From Hydractinia symbiolongicarpus (lineage: Eukaryota > Cnidaria > Hydrozoa > Anthoathecata > Hydractiniidae): a DNA stretch of 64,000 nucleotides. The DNA is taken from NCBI RefSeq assembly GCF_029227915.1, contig NC_079884.1, positions 19,654,001-19,718,000 on the forward strand, given 5' to 3'. Each line of letters opens with the position of its first letter. The stretch's first letter is position 1. Below are positions 20,546 through 29,106 of the stretch, one piece after another. The position numbers were made by a program, and so were the translations under genes. Below the pieces are notes generated by a model, which saw only the letters and a program-made list of their open reading frames with translations, had not been told where the DNA came from and did not search any database.

Positions 20546-21017
20546 TGTTTTGTGCGCGGACGGTACACAAGAAAGCAGACGGAACTATGCGAACACACGG
20601 GGGCGGTAGAATAAAATACGGTACATCGGTCGGTCTAGTACAGTATGATGATGACGTTTCGTAGCTTAAATACGAAGAGAAAAAATACAAAGACACAAAA
20701 ACAACATAAATAAATACAAATATAGCCTGTGTCGATAGACATACTATTACACGTACAAAATAAAACATGAAACACTAACTATTGCGTCGTTTACTGCGCT
20801 TGCTTCCTTTTTGCTGCTTGAAGAAACTCTTTACGTTAAGATTTCAATCAAGAACTACGATATTTTCGATTCTCACTTTTACCACACGCTTGTCCTATTC
20901 GTACGGAGATTAGAAGCAACGTGAAAAGTGCGCGAAAAACTATAAAAACCCAATTAAAATTAATGTGACGTGACGGGTCTCCATCTCCGAGACGAATCTT
21001 CATAGATGTTCAAAACA
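20546..21017 (-). repeat. 5' LTR of the BEL/Pao element
   Basis: A 472-bp LTR with perfect inverted termini TGTTTTG (20,546-20,552) and CAAAACA (21,011-21,017). It matches 10,478-10,890 with few differences, among them small indels near GAGAAAAAATAC and ACACAAAAACAAC. The spacer to the tandem gag units is only 14 bp. Confidence 0.85.
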
Positions 21018-21022
21018 GCTAA
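21018..21022. repeat. Right target-site duplication of the BEL element (GCTAA)
   Basis: Abuts CAAAACA. It differs from the left copy GCTGA by one transition, which changes Asp to Asn in the rejoined ATPase frame. Confidence 0.7.
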
Positions 21023-21294
21023 TGAGAGCCTTGACAAAAAGCGGCAGTCTCTACTTGAATTGGCCATCAGCGGGAGACATCGAAAGCACAGTATCTGGCT
21101 CTTGACGCAAAGCTACACAGAAGAAGCAGTTGTTCGTGTGGTACCCTTCGGAGCATTCGGATATGAGGATGATCGATGAAGAGACAAACCAGATAGATGA
21201 CTGGGACGGGATCAAGACTCAACTCAAAAAGTCCAAGCATGCCTGCCTTTGGATCAGACTTGAGCACCCTAGGGCCTGGAAAATTTTAGCGTGA
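21018..21294 (+). pseudogene. Packaging ATPase, C-terminal half (after the BEL insertion)
   Basis: Continues the A32-like ATPase: ESLDKKRQSLLELAISGRHR, the sensor-type HSIWLLTQSY, then a deletion/frame change near 21,118 and KQLFVWYPSEHSDMRMIDEE, and the end HPRAWKILA with a stop at 21,294. The frame damage here is additional to the retrotransposon insertion. The order ATPase then coiled-coil protein is kept on the plus strand. Confidence 0.8.
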
Positions 21295-21341
21295 GCACCG
21301 TCCTCGCAACACGATCCCTGATCCAAAAACTGTAAGATAAA

Positions 21342-21812
21342 ATGTCTTGTCTTGCAAAATTACGGAGGAAACTTGAGGAGCAGCGCAAGTTAATCAAACA
21401 AAAATACGCGACCCTCGCACTGCAGGATGGTGAGCTCGAAGATATGGATCAATACATTTTAGAACAGTCCTGGGAAATTGAGACACTTCGAAAGAGGTGC
21501 CGCGCGCAGGATCTAAGGCAGGACAATGTTATTATGATTTTTCGTAAGCATACGACACCTGACGACGAAAAGCATCTCCCGTACTATGACTCACGTGTTC
21601 AAAGACATGCTATCCCTAGGATGAGGAGTTGGTTCAAGGATCAATACCCTAAGTCTGAACAGATCGTAGTCATCGACAACCCCAATGGTATTCATGCCTT
21701 TAATAGATTTAAAGAGGAAGGGCATGTGGAGCGATACATATGCCACTTCCGGCTTATTGACCTTACTCAAGACGAGTTATGCGATCTAGGTGTTCCAGCA
21801 CTATATGACTAA
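21342..21812 (+). CDS. Polinton protein with N-terminal coiled coil (DUF3627-like), intact
   Basis: An intact 156-residue frame starting at AAGATAAAATG. Residues ~5-60 are a charged coiled coil (LRRKLEEQRKLIKQK... LEDMDQYILEQSWEIETLRKR). The C-terminal domain VQRHAIPRMRSWFKDQYPKS, IVVIDNPNGIHAFNRFKEEG and HFRLIDLTQDEL resembles a domain known from insect and large DNA virus proteins (DUF3627-like, by memory of the family). One of the few undamaged genes of the inner element. Its role is unknown; attachment or structural functions have been suggested for such proteins, which I cannot support here. Confidence 0.65.
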   Translation: MSCLAKLRRKLEEQRKLIKQKYATLALQDGELEDMDQYILEQSWEIETLRKRCRAQDLRQDNVIMIFRKHTTPDDEKHLPYYDSRVQRHAIPRMRSWFKDQYPKSEQIVVIDNPNGIHAFNRFKEEGHVERYICHFRLIDLTQDELCDLGVPALYD

Positions 21813-21818
21813 GTCACA

Positions 21819-21848
21819 GTTTTTGTAGCTCCTACGAGTCACAAAAAC
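21819..21848. terminator. Hairpin between convergent genes (GTTTTTGT...ACAAAAAC)
   Basis: 8-bp arms at 21,819-21,826 and 21,841-21,848, with an inner CTAC/GTAG pairing option. It lies in the 43-bp gap between the coiled-coil gene (ends 21,812, plus) and the integrase (ends 21,856, minus), so it could serve both directions. Confidence 0.55.
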
Positions 21849-21855
21849 AACAAAC

Positions 21856-22864
21856 TTACCATTGTTTTATATGCTCCGGAGGTACTTCAACACCCAGTAT
21901 TAGCATCAACTCTTCTGACACAAAGCTTCGATCAGGTCCATCAGCTAAATACAACAGGAAACGGGTACCTGTCACAATACGGTCCAGTCTATACGTTTTC
22001 TTGCTCCACCAAGCGTCAGTCGCACGTCTTTTTTGATCACCGTGCTCTTCTCCAGGTAGTAACAGATACAAGTAGAGGTCATCGTCGGGTAGAGGCTTTT
22101 CCTCATCATGCCTTTCCTCGACCTGCGACACCTCCTCAGGTTTGATGACCTTGCTTGGCTTCATATCAATCATCGCGGTCTTGGTGTTGCTCAAATTTTT
22201 CACGATAGTGTACAAGTATTTGACCCATGTACTACGTTGCTCGTCAGTGACCAATTCTTGCGCATCCTGAGGTTTGAAGAGTCTCTGCGCAAGTACCTTG
22301 TTATACGATTCGACGAACGCCGTGAACGTGTGGTGGTATTTCGTGGTAGCCCTCTTGATCTCGACACCCTTGCCGTCTGCACGCTTCGTCACGGCAGACT
22401 TGAACTCGCTACCGTTGTCACATTAAAAAGTCTTGGGATATCGTAAAGGTACCGCTTTGGATATGTCCTTGAGCGGCGACTTCGCTGGATTTTTTGGTAC
22501 GCAAAGGTCTCGCTACTTTGTACCTCGAGGCCACGTTGATGCCTGTGAGTATATACTTGCACGTGTTGCCATACACTTTATCGTGGGGCATGTACAGCAA
22601 TTCGAATTGATGCATTTCATTGGGCTTTGTGATAGTGAAATGTGGATAATTGATGCGCTTGGGTCCTCGAATGTGTCAGAGCCACAGGAGTTGACGGGAG
22701 AGCCAATGAGTAACTCTCTTCTTAGAGAGACCAGAGTGGTCAGCGAGTAGTTTGATTGCCTTGCGGCCAGTCCAGAGATGTTCAGGCTGGTAATAGATAC
22801 TGCTTAGTTTTTCCTCCTCTTCTTCTGTGGGGATATGTGCTACGCGCTTTGCTGATTTTGTCAT
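21856..22864 (-). pseudogene. int: Polinton integrase (retroviral-type DDE), broken
   Basis: Starts MTKSAKRVAHIPTEEEE at TAATAAACATG. The N-terminal part has YYQPEHLWTGRKAIKLLA and KKRVTHWLSRQ, then a TGA near 22,676. The core follows: NEMHQFELLYMPHD, YILTGINVASRYKVARPL (first catalytic position, Asn here), a frame break near 22,450 and a TAA before CDNGSEFKSAV (second Asp), then HTFTAFVESYNKVLAQRLF (Glu). The C-terminal chromo-like part ends GVEVPPEHIKQW. Polinton integrases have Asp at the first position, so the Asp-to-Asn change alone would abolish strand transfer. Two stops and a frameshift also mark it as dead. Confidence 0.85.
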
Positions 22865-22869
22865 GTTTA

Positions 22870-23264
22870 TTACATGTCAAAAAATGTTCTTTGCACATAC
22901 TTGCAAGCTGCGAAACCAAGGAGGGCCAAGGACCCTACGATGAACGCGAGTTCACCCTTTTGTTGTTGCTTGGAGTTGGGAGCTTTTTCGATCGTCGCAA
23001 TATAGTACTTTCTCATGCCCTCATCTAGGGCTTTCAAGCTTTCGCCAGCTTGACGCTTAAGCTCTCGCTGCTGGTTGTACCAATCGATTTTTGCTTGCCT
23101 GTCACGTACCCACAGTGCTTGAGCTGTTTGTAATTGTTCAATAGCTTTGTCATGTCTTTTGTGCTCTGCTTCACCATGCCGAGCTTGCTAAAAAGGAAAT
23201 TTAAACCGCTAAACTCGAGCGCGTTAATCAACGCTCCTCCTGCCATTACTGCCAATGTAGCCAT
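22870..23264 (-). pseudogene. Polinton protein with hydrophobic ends and coiled-coil middle, one frameshift
   Basis: Begins MATLAVMAGGALINALEFSG at AAATAAACAATG. A frame change near 23,160 leads into HDKAIEQLQTAQALWVRDRQ, WYNQQRELKRQAGESL and KALDEGMRKYYIATIEKAP, with a final hydrophobic segment (LAFIVGSLALLGFAACKYV) and a stop at 22,870. The layout is an N-terminal hydrophobic/Gly-Ala segment, a charged helical middle and a C-terminal TM. It lies between integrase and major capsid, and similar proteins are known in other cnidarian Polintons. Function unknown; a virion membrane or minor structural protein is plausible. Confidence 0.6.
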
Positions 23265-23272
23265 TGTTTATT

Positions 23273-24538
23273 TTAGTATTCCACACTGTGAAATCTACCA
23301 TCCAGAATATTTAACTGAGCGTCCTGCAACAAGTACACATAACAACGGATATCACAACTTGTACCGTCGGCTTTCTTGCTCATGTGCAGGGTTATACCGT
23401 CCGACAACCTCTGTAGAGGTCTTCCACTACCATGGAGGGATCGTCAAGTGATGCTCTGACGTCGTCAAATAACGCGAAAATTTCCACAAAAACTGCCAAT
23501 GGTCACCTCAGAGTCGTGGCTACCAAAGAGTTCAAAGACTTGTTCGAGATGGTCCTTGGGTAGCATGGCGTGTGACTGGAGTTCATTCGGCTCACCTTCC
23601 ACCGTGATTGAGATCTTTTCAATCTTTGGATTGTAGAAGACCTCGTTGACACCAGCATACGCCTTGACCTTCCCACGGTCTACGAACAACATGAGTATAC
23701 CTTTGAGACTCTTGGCAGGAGTATCTATCTGGAGGTTGTAGCTCGTATAAGTTTTCTTCATGGTGACTACCTTGCTTCGGAGTATCCTCTCATAGGGCAG
23801 GACCAATCTCGAGTATCGTGACATCATAGCACTCGCGAGACCCTCGTTTGTCACTTTATCAAATTCCAAGCAAATGTTAGTGATCTTGTAAGCAGCATCA
23901 GCTGGATTCGCTGTGGTAGATCCAGCAGCAGCCGTTCCTGCGTCTTTGATCACATCGCTGTGCTGTGCTGTGCGAAGTGCAGTACGAACTGCAGTCTGTC
24001 GTGGAGTCCTGCCTGGTAAAATGGTAGATCACTCGTGAGTTCGAAAAATTTTCCGATAGGGATGGCGAAAGTGTTGCCATAGGCTGCCACGATCGCCTTT
24101 TCTTCATCATTGCATTACATGGTCTTGCAGGGCTCTGATGGTACCGTCATTGGGATTGATGCCTTCCAGAATTAGATTGTTCTCACGGTCATTTTTTGGC
24201 AGCCAGAGGTCCCTATATACTGCGAGCACATTGAAATCGCTGATGTTCTGCACTTCGTGGCCGTTCAGGTTTATGCGAAGGTTTTGAACCAGGGCCTTGC
24301 CGATGTTGCTGACGATGGTGCGCTTGGTGTTGGTACCCTTGAGTTCGAGGTCAAAGAAGAGTTTGAGAGAGCCTGGGAAAATTACATCGTTTTGTCCCAA
24401 ATTGGGGATGACAAAGTACAAGTCTTCATTCTGTTTAATCGTACTGGGGGTATGCGAGACTTTGACGCGTTGCTTCTTGCCTTTCATAGCCAGCATAGTC
24501 TTTAACTCCTTGTGAGGATCTAGCTTAGTTCCGTACAT
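23273..24538 (-). pseudogene. MCP: Polinton major capsid protein (double jelly-roll), frameshifted
   Basis: Start MYGTKLDPHKEL at TAATAAATG (24,538). Typical blocks are FVIPNLGQNDVIFPGSLKLFF, NLRINLNGHEVQNISDFNVL, then a frame change near 24,107, EEKAIVAAYGNTFAIPIGKFFEL, DLPFYQAGLHDRLQFVL, ITNICLEFDKVTNEGLA and VYNPKIEKISITVEG-like text. Further frame damage near 23,465 and 23,365 precedes the end DAQLNILDGRFHSVEY with a stop at 23,273. The C-terminal ending is a reliable family signature. It forms the icosahedral shell in Polinton and related viruses. The upstream 30 bp are shared divergently with the gene at 24,568. Confidence 0.8.
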
Positions 24539-24567
24539 TTATTAGTAGGTTGTAGAGGGTTGAATAA
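24539..24567. promoter_or_regulatory. Divergent promoter region between major capsid and the 24,568 gene
   Basis: Only 29 bp separate two divergent ATGs, and both start codons sit in AATAAATG. The paired motifs on opposite strands make this the most compact example of the start-site signal in the window. Confidence 0.5.
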
Positions 24568-25895
24568 ATGCCGATTAATCCAAGATACGAAGGAGACGAC
24601 ATTACATCAGTGCAAGATATTCAAGACGAGTCTAGGGAGTTTAGTATCGAGAGCGAGATCGCTCGACCCGGGACAATCCAGGACCTGACACAACGCCCGC
24701 AACACCTTCGGAAGGTACCACGACGGGACAGCAACAGCTCACGGCAAGACAAGAGCTAGTAAGATCAAAGGTCAACGATCTTTACGAACATCTTGAGAGT
24801 AAAATGGGTGCGCCTGATGCGAGGAATTACGATGATTTTGAATTGCGGGGGGATCGCCTTATCTTTAAACTAAGAAGGCAAGGAAAGCAAATGCTTAACC
24901 TCCCTATGCAAATTGATATAACCGACATGGTGTATAAAGATAGGGGCGGATTTCGTACAGTCGGTGCAATAAAGACTAATCTAAAGGTAGACATTGTAAA
25001 AGATCTGGGATTTGCCAACTATACTACAACACCAAATAAGGGTAGTAAGACTATGGCTCAGAAACTCCTTAACGAATTGGATAATGCCAACGAAAATGCT
25101 GATAACATCGAAATATTGCCGCTACTCGAGAACGTGCTCGATGACACGGAGAGGCTGATCGAAGATACTTCCTTTGACGGCGATACCACAGAGAGTGAAA
25201 GAAGAGGGCTCAACCTCGAAGTTCAAACGCTAAGGGGTAACCTGAAGGACTTGAAAAGCAAGATGATCTTATACGATAGTGAGATCAACAAAGCAGAAGT
25301 CGAGATCAAAGGACTCGAAGCAAAGAAAGCCTGGCCCGGTGTATCTGAGGAACAGCAAAAAATTTGGGATAAAGGCATTGTCAAAGCGAAGGAAGATCTA
25401 CGACGACTACGAAAAGATCTAAAGGGAGCCGCACAAGAGCCGCACGGTTTACTTTCATCTCAGAGCCAACTCTCACACATCAAGGAGACGTTGATGAAGA
25501 TTGCTGGAGATGATACATCCCTACTGGAAAAACTCAAAGAGCAAGGTCTTACTATAGCTAGTATCGTCTCCGCTGTTGGTCTACTGGTTTCCACCATTGT
25601 ACTTGCCGTTACAGGAGGTGCTGCCGGAGGAGCTGCTGGAGGAACTGCCGAAGGTGGGAAGGGTTTTGTACGGAAACAGCTTAAAAGACTCGGGAGATTT
25701 TTGAAGTATCTAGCAGACCAAGCAGGTGCAGCGTTACCAGGGATCATCGGCAGCGTGGTCTCGTTCTTTTTCAGGGTGACTGCGAGAGTTGTCGAATTCG
25801 CGGCAAAGCACTTGTACATGGCCATAGCTGCTGCTGTGGGTATTGTTGTTGCGTATGTGGGTAACAGGAGGAGTAAGGGTGGAAAGAATCGATGA
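24568..25895 (+). pseudogene. Large Polinton protein with helical body and C-terminal membrane segments, one frameshift
   Basis: Starts at GAATAAATG (MPINPRYEGDDITSVQ). A frame change near 24,670 joins to PGPDTTPATPSEG and TARQELVRSKVNDLYEHLES. The main frame (24,804-25,895) then has LRRQGKQMLNLPMQIDITD, a long helical/coiled-coil body (EVQTLRGNLKDLKSKM..., KAKEDLRRLRKDLKG), and a hydrophobic Gly/Ala-rich segment (IVSAVGLLVSTIVLAV, GGAAGGAAGG). It closes with LPGIIGSVVSFFF and MAIAAAVGIVVAYVGNRR. The family recurs in cnidarian Polintons, but I know of no assigned function; membrane fusion or a membrane-anchored virion protein is conjecture. Confidence 0.6.
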
Positions 25896-25896
25896 G

Positions 25897-25926
25897 AGTT
25901 TAATTTGTTGATCAACAGATTAAACT
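25897..25926. terminator. 30-bp palindrome between convergent genes
   Basis: AGTTTAATTTGTTGA / TCAACAGATTAAACT, 15-bp arms with a single mismatch and no loop. It starts directly after the stop of the plus-strand gene (25,895) and ends at the stop of the minus-strand gene (25,926). Confidence 0.65.
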
Positions 25927-27262
25927 TACTTCAGCCACACATACGCAAGGCTCAGTCCTATCCCTACCATAACCAGCGTGGCCTTGGTGTCATCGTGAGG
26001 GTTTCTCCCCTTTCTAAGGGGGAAAGTGGCACCCTCCCCTTTCAGCCTCACAATTTCTTGCTTTCGGGGCAGGATGGTACTCTGCCCTGCGTCAGCCTTG
26101 CTACTGGAACTGTGCTCTTGCTTCGCGTTATTCTGCGGGTTGACACCAATAGAGAATACTCCTTGCTGATGAGTATCTTGTTCGTGAAATTCACGACATT
26201 CCCTATATGGAGGCCTCATGTCACTAGAGATCATGTAGACACCGAGAGCTATACTGAAATCGACTTTAGATCTCGCGTACTTGAGCACATTTTGGGATCA
26301 CTTTATTTCCTCACCCGTGTCACTAGGTCGGAGGATCAGATCCTCAAAAGTTGTCAAGTAGAGACGTTGCGCATCGATCGAACTACCTTGATTGCCGATG
26401 ATGTTGGACCTCGCGTTAGCTTGGCTCTGAAGTATGAGTAAAGCGGAAAATCTTACGCCTTAGGAAAGTTTCTCTATACCTATACGCGTAAGGCCTTGAG
26501 AGGTTTCAAGAATCCATCGACTCCATGAATCTTTATCGAAATAACTAGGATCCGAGCCAGGATAATCTTTACGAATAGCTTGCCAGGTACTAAAGAATGT
26601 CTCGCACCCCCACTCGCTCTCGCTGTCGCTTAATCCAAATTCACGTGCTAATTGCAGGAACTTTTGCTTGTTGAAGGGGTTGTTGCGACGGCGGAATCTA
26701 TCAGAATCCGGTAGAGAGATGTCGAGATCTTGAAGGATTTTACGAATCTGGAAATACGCGTGGAAGCGGTAAACGGAGCGAACAAGAGGTAGGGATGTGG
26801 TTAGATGCTGCATAGAAATGCCGCAAGCTGAAGTTGCGCAGTATGTAGCAAAATTGAGCTGAGTTGACCAGAGGCTGAAGAGGTGGCTTTGCCAGGTATT
26901 CAACACCGCCCCAGAGTGGAATCCGTAGTCGACGAAGATGTCTGGAAATTTTACCGTAAACGAGGACCTCTTCGCGTCAATAACGATACCTTGTATTGAA
27001 AGGTCATCTCCCTTGAGTCTCTCGAGATAGCGCCCATGTGTAGGGGCATACTTTGCTCTCGGGTTATACGAGTAAATGCCTATATTTTCTTAAAGAAACA
27101 TGAGACAGCTGTATATAACAGACATTTCGAACCCCACGATATTCGACCCTCATCTAGGGGAAGACACGAGGATCGCTCTGAAGTCTCAACAGACAGGTTA
27201 GAGTTCATGCTCATGAACGATGCAATAACGATGCACTTGATCATAGAATAAATGACAGACAT
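25926..27262 (-). pseudogene. Probable Polinton penton/minor capsid protein, broken
   Basis: Read through several frames: ISWGSKCLLYTAVSCFFKK, a frame change, IGIYSYNPRAKYAPTHGRYL, SFTVKFPDIFVDYGFHSGAV, HLFSLWSTQLNFATYCATSA, VRSVYRFHAYFQIRKIL, DSWSRWILETSQGLTRIGIE. Then come a stop (26,460), SQANARSNIIGNQGSSIDAQ, another frame change, ARSKVDFSIALGVYMISSDM, and a C-terminal hydrophobic TLVMVGIGLSLAYVW. The block order matches a protein regularly found beside the major capsid in cnidarian Polintons. The penton/minor capsid assignment is inference from position and size. The N-terminus is uncertain and overlaps the divergent start at 27,252. Confidence 0.55.
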
Positions 27263-27947
27263 TGCAAAGCTTTACCCGAGCTTACCTTCTGCACCTGCGG
27301 AAGACAGGCAGCAGGATACTTCACAAGCCTACAGGCTCGGCAAAATTGATGAAGTGGAACAATACTTGCGAACCGAGATTAAAGAGCGTGACAAATTCGC
27401 CAAAAAGTTCAAGATGCATGGTACGTGGGTTCGATGTACGGATCACGGGTTACTAGCGGTAAGTGTGATAACTTCCGGCCTTGGTATTAATAGTATTCTT
27501 TCGGGCATCGGTGTACAACTAGCCGTGGCTATAGGTAGGATCACTATCGCCGTAGGGTTAGGCCAAGCGGGTCTGCGGAACGCCGGGAAGAGGCTAGGTG
27601 TCAAGAGTAAAAAGCATGAGAGCATCAGATTATTGGCAGAGACCAAACTCAACTCTATCGTTGACTTGATCTCGAAAGCCGTGTAGAATGGTGTGATTAG
27701 CGACCACGAGTTCAGCCTAATCATGCAGGAAAAGCAAAAATACATGGTGCTGAAGGGGCAGATCAGACAGCGTGTCAAGAAGATCGTGGACAGTATCAAT
27801 GAGCAGGAACTTATGCATCTGGTAGCACAGGGCAGACAGGAGGCAAAGGATGAACTGCTCAAAAAACTTCAATCTGCGCAGTATGTCAGCGGTACTGAGA
27901 GGAACCACCAGCTTTTTCATAGATCTAGTGTGTTGATTGCATACTAG
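27252..27947 (+). pseudogene. Polinton protein with central hydrophobic region, one in-frame TAG
   Basis: Starts at GAATAAATG (MTDIAKLYPSLPSAPAED), then SQAYRLGKIDEVEQYLRTEI, and a hydrophobic stretch (LLAVSVITSGLGINSILSG, VQLAVAIGRITIAVGLG). It continues with KKHESIRLLAETKLNSIVDL, a TAG at 27,684, and in the same frame NGVISDHEFSLIMQEKQKY and a helical end (EQELMHLVAQGRQEAKDEL). A single nonsense mutation separates it from an open frame. It is known as an unnamed family in cnidarian Polinton-like loci. Its last 4 nt overlap the convergent SAP-like gene. Confidence 0.6.
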
Positions 27948-28222
27948 ACGATTTCGAGTACTTCTCCGGTATCATTGTCGATAATGAGACCACCATCATA
28001 TACGACCCGTCGCTGCTTTTCAGAGTGCTGTCTCAAATATTGCTCGAGATTTTTCTGCCAAGCGAGCCTCACGCAAGGTTCGCAATTGGGACCGTCTGTC
28101 TGTTTCGAAACGGACTTGTACTTGACCTTTCGGATGGCTTCGAGAAGAGGACTTCTATTCATAGTTGAGTAGTTACGGATCTTTAGTGCTTTTGCTTTCT
28201 TTCTCAGTTCGGGAACGTTCAT
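27944..28222 (-). CDS. Small SAP/HeH-like DNA-binding protein
   Basis: An intact 92-residue frame. Residues 1-35 (MNVPELRKKAKALKIRNYST, then LLEAIRKVKYK) fit the two-helix SAP/HeH fold, also seen at the N-terminus of the inner polymerase. The rest includes NCEPCVRLAWQKNLEQYL and an acidic end, VVYDGGLIIDNDTGEVLEIV. SAP-like modules bind DNA; a role in genome organisation or terminal-protein function is a guess. Start context is AAACAAACATG. Confidence 0.55.
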   Translation of the reverse strand: MNVPELRKKAKALKIRNYSTMNRSPLLEAIRKVKYKSVSKQTDGPNCEPCVRLAWQKNLEQYLRQHSEKQRRVVYDGGLIIDNDTGEVLEIV

Positions 28223-28226
28223 GTTT

Positions 28227-28258
28227 GTTTTTGATGTGTAAGATCAACACACAAAAAC
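28227..28258 (-). terminator. Intergenic hairpin between two minus-strand genes
   Basis: GTTTTTG-A-TGTGT pairs with ACACA-CAAAAAC (12 bp, one bulged A). It fills most of the gap between the stop of the gene at 28,268-28,792 and the start of the SAP-like gene at 28,222. Confidence 0.5.
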
Positions 28259-28267
28259 CTCTCACAT

Positions 28268-28792
28268 CTAGTCTAGTACGACGAAGCTCTCATCATCATC
28301 ATCGGAGTCAGAGTTGCTAAGGTATGAGAAACCATAAAACTCGACATCCTTATACTTGCACTCTTCGAGGTATGTCTGGAAGTAATAGTTTTCGCCTAGC
28401 TTATAGATGCTGGCGGGCTTGATGATGGCCTTGCACTCGCAGCTGTCCTCCGGTACCTTTTTCTTGTAGAAATTGGTCTTGATTTTACCCTCCCACTCCT
28501 TCAGCTTGGGATTGAGATACCGCCCTTTTTTCAAGGGAGTAGTAGTAAAGCAGTGACCCTCGAGGGACTTTACCTTGAACAGTATTTCTTCATATTTTTC
28601 TGTCCACTCGGGGTGGTAGGTGAGATCAAATGACATGGTAAGTGCGCTAGCCTCCGAGTAACGTGAGGCACCATTGGAATGGATCTTTTTGGGTGTCTTG
28701 GTCAGTAAAGGAGCTAGTTTGTTGCTACTTTTATAGGCAATCACGGAGCGTTCATCTTTGCCCTTGTTTGCTGGAATAGGATCGCTTAGCAT
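28268..28792 (-). CDS. Unknown Polinton protein, 174 aa
   Basis: An intact frame beginning MLSDPIPANKGKDERSVI (start context AAATATCATG). It has a conserved-looking block MSFDLTYHPEWTEKYEEILF, CFTTTPLKKGRYLNPKLKEW, a CECKAIIKPASIYKLGENYY segment and an acidic Ser/Asp end (SNSDSDDDDESFVVLD). No domain is recognised. The acidic tail and basic middle suggest a nucleic-acid or protein interaction role, but this is not supported further. Confidence 0.55.
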   Translation of the reverse strand: MLSDPIPANKGKDERSVIAYKSSNKLAPLLTKTPKKIHSNGASRYSEASALTMSFDLTYHPEWTEKYEEILFKVKSLEGHCFTTTPLKKGRYLNPKLKEWEGKIKTNFYKKKVPEDSCECKAIIKPASIYKLGENYYFQTYLEECKYKDVEFYGFSYLSNSDSDDDDESFVVLD

Positions 28793-28890
28793 GATATTTT
28801 CAACGTTTACTTCTTCAATATTTAATGGTTTTGCTTTGGCGTAAAATTCCCTTGATTTAACAGTCTCGTCACCGAACTTTTTATTTGCGG

Positions 28891-28917
28891 ATACTAGACT
28901 TCAACTAGGGTTTAGTA
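28891..28917 (-). terminator. Hairpin at the stop of the 51-aa gene
   Basis: ATACTAGAC and GTTTAGTAT pair over 9 positions with one G-T pair, flanking the TAG stop at 28,905. Confidence 0.4.
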
Positions 28918-29060
28918 TAGGGACAGCTACCACCATTATACATGATGTACTCCTGATAGCAGGACCAGCAGAGCAGCTTGGCTCTTATGAAGAACCTCCG
29001 TCCGCAGCGACATCTGTCGTAGGTGTCGAGTATCTTTTCGCAGTCGTCACAGTGTTCCAT
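28905..29060 (-). CDS. 51-residue Cys-rich zinc-ribbon-like protein
   Basis: An ATG in AGATAAATG at 29,060 gives MEHCDDCEKILDTYDRCRCG, then RRFFIRAKLLCWSCYQEYIM and a short tail, with the stop at 28,905. Cys pairs CDDC, CRC and CWSC are spaced like a zinc ribbon. The start motif and the flanking hairpins (28,891-28,917 and 29,062-29,088) argue for a real gene despite its size. Function unknown; it could bind nucleic acid or act in transcription. Confidence 0.55.
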   Translation of the reverse strand: MEHCDDCEKILDTYDRCRCGRRFFIRAKLLCWSCYQEYIMYNGGSCPYTKP

Positions 29061-29061
29061 T

Positions 29062-29088
29062 TATCTTACAACCCGGGGTTGTAAGATA
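29062..29088 (-). terminator. Perfect 13-bp intergenic hairpin
   Basis: TATCTTACAACCC (29,062-29,074) and GGGTTGTAAGATA (29,076-29,088) are perfect inverted repeats around one G. The structure lies between the end of the repeat protein gene (29,107) and the start of the zinc-ribbon gene (29,060). Confidence 0.65.
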
Positions 29089-29106
29089 GTCAGTGATCTC
29101 CATACG

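Larger units (their letters stand above)
10478..21017 (-). mobile_element. BEL/Pao LTR retrotransposon inserted in the packaging ATPase gene
   Basis: The termini are TGTTTTG...CAAAACA, the LTRs are at 10,478-10,890 and 20,546-21,017, and the target duplication is GCTGA/GCTAA. Internal coding runs on the minus strand in BEL order: gag (DUF1759-like), zinc knuckles, aspartic protease, reverse transcriptase, RNase H, integrase. It is inactive as read, with frameshifts and stops in gag and pol and a deletion at the pol/3' LTR border. Three tandem 1,865-bp units enlarge the 5' part; without two of them the element would be about 6.8 kb. The host gene is rejoined exactly when the element and one target copy are removed. 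Confidence 0.9.

Noticed and set aside
20520-20546. Primer-binding site next to the 5' LTR (GTCGAACC complementary to a tRNA T-loop)
   Set aside because: Spacing to the LTR is too short for a standard match to a tRNA 3' end and no TGG start follows the LTR; I cannot name a primer tRNA.
27684-27686. Readthrough of the TAG in the 27,252 gene
   Set aside because: No readthrough context is evident, and the whole element shows scattered nonsense and frameshift damage.
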